Source: Roseateles sp. SL47
GTDB taxonomy: Bacteria > Pseudomonadota > Gammaproteobacteria > Burkholderiales > Burkholderiaceae_C
NCBI RefSeq assembly: GCF_026625885.1
Contig: NZ_CP113068.1
Coordinates: forward strand, 5,270,001 to 5,334,000
DNA length: 64,000 nucleotides
Reading direction: 5' to 3'
Below the pieces are notes generated by a model. That model saw only the letters and a program-made list of their open reading frames with translations, was not told where the DNA came from and searched no databases. The position numbers and the translations under genes are program-made. This document shows positions 39,723-48,238 of this stretch, piece by piece. Each line of letters opens with the position of its first letter. Position 1 is the first letter of the stretch.

Positions 39723-41402
39723 ATGTCTGAATCTTTTGCCGCCCTTTTCGAGGAATCGCTGCAACGCGCCAACATGCGCACCGGCGAGGTCATCTCGGCT
39801 GAAGTGGTCCGTATCGAGCACAACTTCGTGGTGGTCAACGCCGGCCTGAAGTCTGAAGCCTACGTGCCCATCGAAGAGTTCAAGAACGACCAGGGCGAAG
39901 TCGAAGTCCAGGTGGGCGACTTCATTTCGGTGGCCATCGACGCCATCGAAAACGGCTACGGCGACACCATCTTGTCGCGCGACAAGGCCAAGCGTCTGGC
40001 TTCGTGGCTGTCGCTGGAAAACGCGCTGGAATCCGGCGAGTTCGTCACCGGCACCGTCTCCGGCAAGGTCAAGGGCGGCCTGACCGTCCTGGTCAACGGC
40101 ATCCGCGCCTTCCTGCCCGGTTCGCTGCTGGACACCCGTCCGGTCAAGGACATGAGCCCGTTCGAGGGCAAGACCATGGAATTCAAGGTCATCAAGCTCG
40201 ACCGCAAGCGCAACAACGTTGTGCTGTCGCGTCGCGCTGTGGTGGAAGCCTCCATGGGTGAAGAGCGCGCCAAGCTGCTCGAAACGCTGACCGAAGGCGC
40301 CATCGTCAACGGCGTGGTCAAGAACATCACCGAATACGGTGCGTTCGTGGACCTGGGCGGCATCGACGGCCTGCTGCACATCACCGACATGGCCTGGCGC
40401 CGTGTCCGTCACCCGAGCGAAGTGGTGACGGTGGGTCAAGAGCTGACCGCCAAGGTCCTGAAGTTCGACGCCGAGAAGAACCGCGTCTCGCTGGGTCTGA
40501 AGCAGCTGGGCGACGATCCGTGGTTCGGCGTGTCGCGCCGCTACCCGGCCAACACCCGCCTGTTCGGCAAGGTCACCAACATTGCTGACTACGGCGCGTT
40601 CGTCGAAATCGAACCGGGCATCGAAGGTCTGGTGCACGTGTCCGAAATGGACTGGACCAACAAGAACGTTGCGCCTTCCAAGGTCGTCTCCCTGGGTGAC
40701 GAAGTGGAAGTCATGGTCCTGGAGATCGACGAAGACAAGCGTCGCATCTCGCTGGGCATGAAGCAGTGCCGTGCCAACCCGTGGGAAGAGTTCGCCGAAA
40801 ACGTCAAGCGTGGCGACCGCGTCAAGGGCCCCATCAAGTCGATCACCGACTTCGGCGTGTTCGTGGGCCTGGCCCAGGGCATCGACGGCCTGGTGCACCT
40901 GTCCGACCTGTCGTGGAACGAGCCGGGCGAAACGGCTGTCCGCAACTACAAGAAGGGCCAGGAAGTCGAAGCCATCGTGCTGGCTGTGGACGTCGAGCGC
41001 GAGCGCATCTCGCTGGGCATCAAGCAGCTGGACGGCGACCCGTTCTCGACCTTCGTCTCGGTCAACGACCGCGGCATGTCCGTCACCGGCAAGGTCAAGA
41101 CCGTGGATGCCCGCGGCGCTGAGATCGACCTGGGTGAAGACGTCACCGGCTACCTGCGCGCTTCGGAAATCGCCCGCGACCGCGTGGAAGATGCCCGTAA
41201 CGTGCTGAAGGAAGGCGAAGAAGTCACCGCGATCATCATCAACGTCGATCGCAAGACCCGCAGCATCCAGCTGTCGATCAAGGCCAAGGACAGCGCCGAC
41301 CAGCAAGAAGCCATGCAGCGCCTGTCGCAGTCGAACGAGCGTGAAAACGCTGGTACGACCAGCCTGGGTGCTCTGCTGCGCGCCAAGCTGGATCAGAACT
41401 AA
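39723..41402 (+). CDS. rpsA: Ribosomal protein S1
   Basis: A 559-residue protein with six S1 repeats. Family landmarks are present: [20 protein letters not shown] at the start, [54 protein letters not shown], and [20 protein letters not shown]. It binds mRNA during initiation. The downstream order rpsA-ihfB is conserved across proteobacteria. The start at 39723 is preferred to an upstream extension of 16 residues. Confidence 0.97.
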   Translation: MSESFAALFEESLQRANMRTGEVISAEVVRIEHNFVVVNAGLKSEAYVPIEEFKNDQGEVEVQVGDFISVAIDAIENGYGDTILSRDKAKRLASWLSLENALESGEFVTGTVSGKVKGGLTVLVNGIRAFLPGSLLDTRPVKDMSPFEGKTMEFKVIKLDRKRNNVVLSRRAVVEASMGEERAKLLETLTEGAIVNGVVKNITEYGAFVDLGGIDGLLHITDMAWRRVRHPSEVVTVGQELTAKVLKFDAEKNRVSLGLKQLGDDPWFGVSRRYPANTRLFGKVTNIADYGAFVEIEPGIEGLVHVSEMDWTNKNVAPSKVVSLGDEVEVMVLEIDEDKRRISLGMKQCRANPWEEFAENVKRGDRVKGPIKSITDFGVFVGLAQGIDGLVHLSDLSWNEPGETAVRNYKKGQEVEAIVLAVDVERERISLGIKQLDGDPFSTFVSVNDRGMSVTGKVKTVDARGAEIDLGEDVTGYLRASEIARDRVEDARNVLKEGEEVTAIIINVDRKTRSIQLSIKAKDSADQQEAMQRLSQSNERENAGTTSLGALLRAKLDQN

Positions 41403-41568
41403 GCCCCCCAGTCGCTTCGCTCCTGCCCCCAAGGGGCGCCATCCTGAAGTCATGGAAACCCTGACTTCGGATTTGGTGGATTGAGGCCCCCCAGTCGCTC
41501 CGCTCCTGCCCCCAAGGGGCGCCATCCTGCAGTCAGGGAAACCCTGACTTCGGATGTGGCTTGAGGAA
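41403..41568. repeat. Two tandem copies of an 83-base intergenic repeat
   Basis: Copies at 41403-41485 and 41486-41568 are nearly identical. Each contains GCCCCCCAGTCGCT, CTCCTGCCCCCAAGGGGCG, and an AGTCA-GG-AAA-CCCTGACT hairpin (perfect in the second, one mismatch in the first). Repeats of this type are scattered between genes in Burkholderiales genomes, in my recollection. The function is unknown. Confidence 0.75.
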
Positions 41569-41597
41569 CGGCTGGTGGGCAGGGCCCACCAAGCCGT
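41568..41597. terminator. Strong hairpin downstream of rpsA
   Basis: ACGGCTGGTGGGC (41568-41580) and GCCCACCAAGCCGT (41584-41597) form a 13-bp stem with one bulge. There is no U-run after it, so termination is possible only with Rho or not at all. The following 230 bases to ihfB hold no gene that I can support. Confidence 0.5.
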
Positions 41598-41828
41598 TCA
41601 TTCAGGTGACAGGTCGTCAGGCCTGGTGTCTGTGGTGGCGGGCGGGGTGAAGTGGCGGTTCGGGAGGTGTGGCGTCGAAGGGCGTTGCATTTTTCTCGGA
41701 AAATGAGGCTTTTACGGGTGCAGGGCAGTGCAGGCCTGAGGTAGGCTGAAGCCGCTGTTGTGCCCGATGTAGTTCCTTCATACAGGCTCGCATGTGCGGG
41801 CCTGTTGTTCTTCAGATTCCCCATCACC

Positions 41829-42137
41829 ATGACCCGATCCGACCTCGTGGCCCATTTGTCCGAGCGCTTCAGCCAGCTCACCCAACGAGACACGGAATTC
41901 GCGGTCAAGACCATCCTGGACGCCATGTCCGACGCACTGGCCCGCGGCCATCGCATCGAGATCCGCGGTTTCGGCAGTTTCTCCATCAACCGCCGCCCTC
42001 CCCGCACCGGACGAAATCCCCGTAGCGGCGAGCAGGTGATGATTCCCGAGAAGCTGGTCCCCCATTTCAAGCCCGGCAAGGCGCTGCGCGAAGCCGTGGA
42101 CGCCCAATTGCCTGCGGACACACCTGCTTCCGAATAA
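41829..42137 (+). CDS. ihfB: Integration host factor, beta subunit
   Basis: A 102-residue HU/IHF-family protein: [40 protein letters not shown], then [20 protein letters not shown] with the DNA-intercalating RxPRxGRNP loop. It bends DNA together with IHF-alpha. It starts at ATG 41829 and is downstream of rpsA as usual. A leader of over 400 bases precedes it. Confidence 0.97.
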   Translation: MTRSDLVAHLSERFSQLTQRDTEFAVKTILDAMSDALARGHRIEIRGFGSFSINRRPPRTGRNPRSGEQVMIPEKLVPHFKPGKALREAVDAQLPADTPASE

Positions 42138-42165
42138 GCCTTTCAGCCAGCCTAGAATCGCGCCC

Positions 42166-42453
42166 ATGCGAATCCTGGTCTGGCTCTTCCGTGCCTTCCT
42201 GTTCTTCACCCTCTTCGCCTTCGCGCTGAACAACAGCCAGGAGGTCGTTGTGCACTGGTTCTTCGGCCAGGCCTGGCGTGCCCCCCTGGTCATCGTGGTG
42301 CTGCTGGTGTTTGCCGTGGGCTGCGCCTTCGGCGTTCTGGCCATGGTGCCCGCCTGGTGGCGCCACAAGCGTGCCGCCGCGCGAAGCCTGCCTCCCGCAG
42401 ACGACCTGCCCCCCCCTCCCTCCCCAGACCCCAAGCTCCCCGATGGAATTTGA
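42166..42453 (+). CDS. lapA: LapA-family membrane protein
   Basis: A 95-residue inner-membrane protein with two transmembrane helices (WLFRAFLFFTLFAFALNNSQ and APLVIVVLLVFAVGCAFGVL) and a Pro-rich cytoplasmic tail, matching LapA (DUF1049). It works with LapB and FtsH in controlling LpxC and so LPS synthesis. Its end overlaps the start of lapB by 11 bases, typical of this pair. Confidence 0.9.
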   Translation: MRILVWLFRAFLFFTLFAFALNNSQEVVVHWFFGQAWRAPLVIVVLLVFAVGCAFGVLAMVPAWWRHKRAAARSLPPADDLPPPPSPDPKLPDGI

Positions 42454-43600
42454 TCTCAGCTGGTTGCTGATCGGCGTCCCCCTCGTCTTCGGCCTCGGGT
42501 GGCTGGCGTCCAAGCTGGACTCCCGTCAATGGAAGCGGGAACAGCGCGACGCCCCACGGGCCTATTTCAAAGGCCTGAACCTGCTGCTGAACGAGCAGCA
42601 GGACAAGGCCATCGACGCCTTCATCGAAGCCGTCCAGGCCGACCCCGACACCTCCGAATTGCACTTCGCGCTGGGCAACCTGTTCCGCCGTCGAGGCGAA
42701 TATGAGCGCGCCGTGCGCGTGCACCAGCACCTGCTGTCCCGCGGCGATCTGCCCAAGGACGAGCGCGACCGCGCCCAATACGCCCTCGCCCAGGACTTCT
42801 TCAAGGCCGGGCTGTTCGACCGCGCCGAGACCGCCTACGAAGCCCTGAAAGGCACCGCCTTCGACCGCGAGGCCTCGCTGGCACTGCTGTCGCTGTATGA
42901 GCGCTCCCGTGAATGGGCCAAGGCCGCCGATGTGGCCGAATCGCTGGAAGCCACCGGCACCGGTTCCTTCGCCAGCCGCATCGCCAATTACTGGTGCGAA
43001 TTGGCCCTGGAAGCCCAGAGCAGCCAGGATCTGGCCGCCGCCCGCCAATGGCTGGAACGGGCCCGCCAGCGCGCCCCGCAATCCGCCCGCGCCTATGTGC
43101 TGCTCGGCCAGATGCTCACCCGCGAAGGCGATCAGGCCGGCACCATGGGCATCTATGGCGAACTGCTGAAAGCCAATCCGGACGCCTTCAACCTGGTGGC
43201 CCGCGACTACGCCCAGGCCGCCCTGGCCACCCAGTCGGTCCCGCAGGCACTGTCACTGCTGGAAGCCCACTACCGCCGCCATCCCAGCATGGCCCTGCTG
43301 CTGGCCATCGCGCTGCTGGAACCGGCACCGGACGCCCAGCGCCGCCGTCTGGCCGAGCACTTGCGGGTGGAACCGGCCCTGTCGGCCGCCACCCAGCTGC
43401 TGCAGCAAAGCCAGACCCGCCAGCAACCGCTGAACGAGGACGAAGCCCAGTTGGTGGGCGGCGCCCTGCAACGTGCCGTTCGTCCGCTGCAGCGCTACCG
43501 TTGCGCAGCCTGCGGCTTCGAGTCGCAGCACTATTTCTGGCAGTGCCCCGGCTGTCTGAGCTGGGACAGCTATCCGCCCCGGTGGGTGGAAGAACTCTGA
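42443..43600 (+). CDS. lapB: LPS assembly protein B
   Basis: A 385-residue protein with an N-terminal membrane helix (DLSWLLIGVPLVFGLGWLAS), a long tract of TPR repeats (GLNLLLNEQQDKAIDAFIEA, ELHFALGNLFRRRGEYERAV, and others) and a C-terminal rubredoxin-like metal site with CAACGFESQHYFWQCPGC. LapB recruits LpxC to FtsH. Start ATG 42443 lies inside lapA, which couples the two. Confidence 0.95.
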   Translation: MEFDLSWLLIGVPLVFGLGWLASKLDSRQWKREQRDAPRAYFKGLNLLLNEQQDKAIDAFIEAVQADPDTSELHFALGNLFRRRGEYERAVRVHQHLLSRGDLPKDERDRAQYALAQDFFKAGLFDRAETAYEALKGTAFDREASLALLSLYERSREWAKAADVAESLEATGTGSFASRIANYWCELALEAQSSQDLAAARQWLERARQRAPQSARAYVLLGQMLTREGDQAGTMGIYGELLKANPDAFNLVARDYAQAALATQSVPQALSLLEAHYRRHPSMALLLAIALLEPAPDAQRRRLAEHLRVEPALSAATQLLQQSQTRQQPLNEDEAQLVGGALQRAVRPLQRYRCAACGFESQHYFWQCPGCLSWDSYPPRWVEEL

Positions 43601-43735
43601 GGCGGCATGACAGCACGGGGCATGAACGGCGCGACCGCTGGTCCAACAACGCCCCACTCTGCCCCTGACTTCAACCGCACCGCCCGCCCCTTCGCCTGAT
43701 CGCTGATCACTCGCCCCTTCTGCACCGCACCCAAC

Positions 43736-44488
43736 ATGTCGACGAGCCCAGCCCCCCACGACGACCCGCGCGTCATCCTCTGCATGAAGTGGGGAACGAA
43801 GTACGGCCCCGAATACGTCAATCGTCTCTACGCGATGGTGCGCCGGCATCTGCGCGGCGACTTCCGCTTCGTCTGCCTCACCGACCGCAGCGAAGGCATC
43901 CGCCCGGAAGTGCAATGCCTGCCCATTCCGGCGCTGGCGCTGCCCGAAGGCATTCCCGAACGCGGCTGGACCAAACTCACCACCTTCGAAGCGGACCTGC
44001 ACGGCCTCAAGGGCACCGCACTGTTCCTGGACCTGGATGTGGTGATCGTGGACGACATCACCCCGTTCTTCGAAGTGCCCGGGGAATTCCTGATCATTCA
44101 CGACTGGAAGCGCCCCTGGCGCATTACCGGCAACTCCTCGGTCTACCGCTTCACCCTCGGCGCCCATGCCGACGTGCTGGCCAAGTTCCGGGCCGAGTTT
44201 GAAAGCATCCGCGAGAAGTTCCGCAACGAGCAGGCCTATCTCTCCGACGCGATCAACCGCAAGGGCCAGTTGCAGTATTGGGACTCCCACTGGTGCGCCA
44301 GCTTCAAATACCACTGCATTCCGCGCTGGCCGCTGAACTACTGGCAGCCACCGCGCATTCCCGCTGGGGCTCGCATCCTGATCTTCCACGGGGTGATGAA
44401 CCCGCCTGACGCACTGGCCGGCCAAAGCAACGGCAACTGGCGCCGCCCGCTGCCAGCGCCTTGGATTGCGGACCACTGGCATGAATGA
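43736..44488 (+). CDS. Glycosyltransferase with DxD motif
   Basis: A 250-residue protein. VILCMKWGTKYGPEYVNRLY, RFVCLTDRSEGIRPEV and TALFLDLDVVIVDDI, with the DxD metal site in LDLDV, place it in a GT-A family of sugar transferases. DWKRPWRITGNSSVYRF and the C-terminal LIFHGVMNPPDAL are the other conserved parts. It probably adds a sugar to LPS or capsule. No signal or membrane segment. The start is ATG 43736. Confidence 0.85.
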   Translation: MSTSPAPHDDPRVILCMKWGTKYGPEYVNRLYAMVRRHLRGDFRFVCLTDRSEGIRPEVQCLPIPALALPEGIPERGWTKLTTFEADLHGLKGTALFLDLDVVIVDDITPFFEVPGEFLIIHDWKRPWRITGNSSVYRFTLGAHADVLAKFRAEFESIREKFRNEQAYLSDAINRKGQLQYWDSHWCASFKYHCIPRWPLNYWQPPRIPAGARILIFHGVMNPPDALAGQSNGNWRRPLPAPWIADHWHE

Positions 44489-44499
44489 ACGGCACAGAT

Positions 44500-44585
44500 C
44501 AGCGGCCTATTAGCGGCCTATTAACGACCGGTTAGCGGGCATAAATAGCCGGCATGAATAGCCGTCACGAATAGCCGCCACGCCT
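44500..44585. repeat. Degenerate short tandem repeats
   Basis: AGCGGCCTATT occurs twice at 44500-44522, then TTAACGACCGGTTAGCGGG, followed by roughly 13-base units of AATAGCCGNCA-type (44543-44585). They look like a decayed minisatellite between two glycosyltransferase genes. Confidence 0.6.
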
Positions 44586-44617
44586 AGACGCAAAGAATCA
44601 CTCGCACGCGCTCCACC

Positions 44618-45706
44618 ATGCAAGCCTCCCAGCCGAAGGCCGGCCCACCGTTGGCCCCCCGCTTAAACGCGTCGCGCCCCTGGCTGAGCTTTCTCATTCC
44701 GGCCTACAACGTCGAGGCTTATTTGCGAGAGAGCGTGGCATCGGCGCTGAGCCAATCCGATGCTGATGTGGAGGTGCTGATCGTGGACGACTGCTCCACC
44801 GACGGCACCCCGGCACTGATGCGCCGCCTGGCGGAAGAAGACCCTCGGATTCGATGCGTGTTCCATGAGCGCAACCAGGGTGTTTCGGTCACTCGCAACA
44901 CCTTGCTGGATGAGGCGCGAGGCCGCTACGTCTGGTTCCTGGATGCCGACGACTATTTGATGCCGGGAGCGGTTCCGCGCCTGCGCAACATCATTGACCA
45001 GCATGCACCGGCTTTGGTGATGTGTGACTACCGCATGGTTCGCGAGGCTCCCAAGCTCAAGCACCGGCTGCGGGGCCATCCTCGCAAGAGCACCTTCAAG
45101 GGTCCGCAACGCCAGCGGATCACCGATGCCTCAGTCATCATGACCGGCACCTTCCGGGGCGGGCAGATGCACCCGTGGTCCAAGATCGCGCGCCGCGAAC
45201 TATGGGGCAGTGACCTGCGCTTCCCGCCGGGCATGCACTTCGAGGACATCCATCTGCTGCCCTTCCTGGCCCTGCGGGCGCCGGACCTCTGGTATGAGCC
45301 CGAAGTCTGGGTGGCCTACCGCCAGCGGCAGGGCTCCATCATGCACACCCTCAACCTGCGCAAGGCCGATGACCTGGCCTGGGCCATGACCGGGCTGAAG
45401 GAAGCCGCTGAGGCGGTGCAGCGCAGCCCTTCCAGCCTGGGGCCGGAGACCTGCTTCGCCTGGGCCAACACACTGGCCCGCAAATTCATCGGCGCCGCCC
45501 GCATGGCCTGGCGTTTCAACCCGCAGCAGGCACCGGCCATCCTCCACGCTTATGTGCAATGGATGGTGGCAGCTTCCCCCATGCCCCCTGACACGCTCAT
45601 GGCCGAATACCTTCGACGCGGCTGGTGGCTGCGGGCTCTGCGATTGAGGCAATGGCTTCGCCGGGCTCAGGCGCCGGCACCTGCAGGAGATGCTGCGGGG
45701 GACTGA
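44618..45706 (+). CDS. Glycosyltransferase family 2
   Basis: A 362-residue GT2 enzyme: LSFLIPAYNVEAYLRESVAS, VEVLIVDDCSTDGTPALMRR, GVSVTRNTLLDEARGRYVWF and LDADDYLMPGAVPRLRN, the last with the DAD metal motif. The C-terminal half is a helical acceptor domain. It probably transfers a sugar to an LPS core or exopolysaccharide. Its 3' end overlaps the convergent next gene by 40 bases. Confidence 0.93.
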   Translation: MQASQPKAGPPLAPRLNASRPWLSFLIPAYNVEAYLRESVASALSQSDADVEVLIVDDCSTDGTPALMRRLAEEDPRIRCVFHERNQGVSVTRNTLLDEARGRYVWFLDADDYLMPGAVPRLRNIIDQHAPALVMCDYRMVREAPKLKHRLRGHPRKSTFKGPQRQRITDASVIMTGTFRGGQMHPWSKIARRELWGSDLRFPPGMHFEDIHLLPFLALRAPDLWYEPEVWVAYRQRQGSIMHTLNLRKADDLAWAMTGLKEAAEAVQRSPSSLGPETCFAWANTLARKFIGAARMAWRFNPQQAPAILHAYVQWMVAASPMPPDTLMAEYLRRGWWLRALRLRQWLRRAQAPAPAGDAAGD

Positions 45707-46842
45707 TGCCGTGACGCCGGTTGCCCAATCGCCAGCAGCAAATCCTCGTAGCGCTGCATCATCAGCTCCACGCTGTGCTCGTGAATGGCCCGCTGCCGCG
45801 CTGCCGCCCCCAGCCGCTGAGCCAGCGCTTCATCGCGCAACAACTGCTCCAGCGCATCCGCCATCGCGGCGGCATCCCCTTCGGGCGTGAGCAGACCGGT
45901 CCTGCCCGGTTCCAGCACGCCTTCCACCCCTGGCACCGCCGACGCCACACAGGCGCATCCCGCCGCCATGCCTTCCAGCAAGGCCAAGGGCATGCCCTCC
46001 CAGTGGGTGCTCAGGACAAAGATGCGTTGGCTCATCAGCAGGGCGGGCATGTCCTTGTGGTAGCCCAGAAAGCGCACCTGCCCTTCCAGGCCCAGTTCCC
46101 GGACCAAGCGCTCGGACGCCCTCATGTAAGACGCCTTGCCCTGCCCCGCCAGATGCAGTGGGGGCCGCAGGCCGCGCTGCGCCAGCAGGCCCAGGGCGCG
46201 GATCAGGGTGAGTTGGTCCTTTTGCCGGGCAAAACGCGCCGACATCACAATGCCGGGCTCCCGCAGCGCATGCGGATGTGCGTCCGCCGCCGCAAAGCGT
46301 TCCAGCCGGATACCGTTGGGAATGGCCACCGTCAGCACCTCGGGCATGCCCAGGCTCACCAGCGTGCGACGCACCCCTTCGGACACACCGACCAGTTTGG
46401 CGCTACGCCGCGCCAAGGCCCGCGCCTGGGCGAGCGACCAGGGTCCATACCGCTCGCGGGAGTTGTGTTCCACCTGCACCACGGCCGGCACACCCGCCTG
46501 CAGGGCAGCCTTGCGCCCCAGCAGATGCTCCGGGAAGCCATGCGCCATGACCACATCGGGCTTGAGCCGCTCACACAGGCGCCGCAGCGACCAGACCGTG
46601 ACGCAATGGGCCCAGCCCGGCACCAGATGCACCTCCAGGCCTTGATCTCGGAGTGCCTGGACTTTGGCGGGATCGGTGCTGCGTTTGCGGCGCAGCACCA
46701 GAATCGGCTCAAGCCGGCCCGCCTGGCGCTGGGAGCGGCACAACTCCACAGCGACCTGAGTGGCGCCGGAAAAGCCGCCGGTGACGAAATGCAGCACGCG
46801 GCGGGTCCCACCCGCGGGCGCGCCCGAAGTGGGAACGGTCAT
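45667..46842 (-). CDS. Glycosyltransferase family 4
   Basis: A 391-residue GT-B enzyme: VLHFVTGGFSGATQVAVELC, VAIPNGIRLERFAAADAHPH, then the GT4 donor segment (FVLSTHWEGMPLALLEGMAA, VASAVPGVEGVLEPGRTGLL). It adds a sugar to an outer-core or capsular glycan. It is transcribed against its neighbours and has no other obvious partner. Start MTVPTSGA at 46842; nine further in-frame codons upstream lack a good site. Confidence 0.92.
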   Translation of the reverse strand: MTVPTSGAPAGGTRRVLHFVTGGFSGATQVAVELCRSQRQAGRLEPILVLRRKRSTDPAKVQALRDQGLEVHLVPGWAHCVTVWSLRRLCERLKPDVVMAHGFPEHLLGRKAALQAGVPAVVQVEHNSRERYGPWSLAQARALARRSAKLVGVSEGVRRTLVSLGMPEVLTVAIPNGIRLERFAAADAHPHALREPGIVMSARFARQKDQLTLIRALGLLAQRGLRPPLHLAGQGKASYMRASERLVRELGLEGQVRFLGYHKDMPALLMSQRIFVLSTHWEGMPLALLEGMAAGCACVASAVPGVEGVLEPGRTGLLTPEGDAAAMADALEQLLRDEALAQRLGAAARQRAIHEHSVELMMQRYEDLLLAIGQPASRHQSPAASPAGAGA

Positions 46843-46970
46843 GGAAACAGTGTATCGGAGCCTTGACACTCCGCCATCGAGCCTTCACACGTCAGCCAGG
46901 TGTGCGCCTCGCTGGTGCGAGCTTCGAGCACAATGTGTCCACCCTCTCGACCTTGCCCTGCGGACCCTCC

Positions 46971-48089
46971 ATGACTACAGACTTCCTCATCGTGGGCGCC
47001 GGTTATGCCGGCTCCGTCTGCGCGCGTGTGCTGGCCGATGCCGGCAAGACCGTCCATGTGATCGACAAGCGGCCGCACATCGGTGGCAATGCCTATGACG
47101 AGCGGGATCCGCACGGGGTGCTGATCCACCCCTACGGCCCGCACATCTTCCACACCAATGCCAAGAAGGTGATCGAGTTCCTGTCCCGCTTCACCACCTG
47201 GCGCTTCTACGAACACCGGGTGCTGGCCCAGGTCGGTGAGCAGTTGCTGCCGATTCCGATCAACCGCACCACCATCAACCAGCTCTACGGCCTGTCACTC
47301 ACGGAAGACGAGGTGCAGGGCTATCTGGAGACCGTGCGCGAACCGCGTGAACCGCTGCAGACCAGCGAGGACGTGGTGCTCAACAGCGTCGGCCGCGATC
47401 TGTGCGAGAAGTTCTTCCGCGGCTACACCCGCAAGCAGTGGGGGCTGGACCTCTCCCAGCTGTCCGCTGGGGTCGCCGCACGCATTCCCACCCGCAGCAA
47501 CGACGACGACCGGTATTTCGGCGACACCTACCAGTTCATGCCGGCCGATGGCTACACCGCCATGTTCGAGCGCATGCTGGACCATCCCGGCATCACCGTC
47601 CGCACCGGCGTGGAGTTCAAGGACGTGCGCGCCGACTTTGCCGGCAGCCACATCATCTACTCCGGGCCCATCGACGCGTTTTTCGACCATTGTTATGGCC
47701 CGCTGCCCTACCGCAGCCTGCGCTTTGAGCATGAGCATCTGCCACAGACCGAGCGCTTCCAGCCGGTGGGCACGGTGAACTATCCCAACGACCACGACTA
47801 CACCCGCATCACCGAGTTCAAGCATTTGACGGGTGAAGCCCACGCGGGAACCTCCGTCGTGCGCGAATATCCGCAGGCCGACGGCGACCCGTATTACCCC
47901 GTGCCCCGGCCGGAGAACGAAGCCCTGTTCAAGCGTTACGCCGCACTGGCCGATGCCGCACAAGGCGTGACCTTTGTCGGACGGCTCGCGCAGTACCGCT
48001 ACTACAACATGGACCAGATCGTGGCGGCGGCGCTGAAGACGGCGCAGGATCTGCTGGAGCCGCCGGTGCCGGGGAACGCCCCGACGTGA
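46971..48089 (+). CDS. glf: UDP-galactopyranose mutase
   Basis: A 372-residue flavoenzyme. FLIVGAGYAGSVCARVLADA is the FAD-binding start, followed by GPHIFHTNAKKVIEFLSRFT, INRTTINQLYGLSLTEDEVQ, and DLSQLSAGVAARIPTRSNDD, which are specific for Glf. It makes UDP-galactofuranose, a donor for furanose sugars in LPS or capsule, so the neighbouring transferases may include a galactofuranosyltransferase. The start at ATG 46971 has CGGACC upstream, not strong. Confidence 0.95.
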   Translation: MTTDFLIVGAGYAGSVCARVLADAGKTVHVIDKRPHIGGNAYDERDPHGVLIHPYGPHIFHTNAKKVIEFLSRFTTWRFYEHRVLAQVGEQLLPIPINRTTINQLYGLSLTEDEVQGYLETVREPREPLQTSEDVVLNSVGRDLCEKFFRGYTRKQWGLDLSQLSAGVAARIPTRSNDDDRYFGDTYQFMPADGYTAMFERMLDHPGITVRTGVEFKDVRADFAGSHIIYSGPIDAFFDHCYGPLPYRSLRFEHEHLPQTERFQPVGTVNYPNDHDYTRITEFKHLTGEAHAGTSVVREYPQADGDPYYPVPRPENEALFKRYAALADAAQGVTFVGRLAQYRYYNMDQIVAAALKTAQDLLEPPVPGNAPT

Positions 48090-48238
48090 TCCCGGGCTGA
48101 AGGGATCGTGGCCTGAACGGCAACCCAGTGGCCCGGGGCGACGAGTGGCCCCCCCGCCGAGCGGCCGCCGATTCCGGGCACAATCCGTTTTTCGCCTATT
48201 CGCGGGCGTGCCCCTGGGACGCTCGCCGCTTCGTATTC

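Noticed and set aside
39666..41525. 619-codon open frame antisense to rpsA
   Set aside because: Shadow of the S1 repeats; rpsA is unmistakable.
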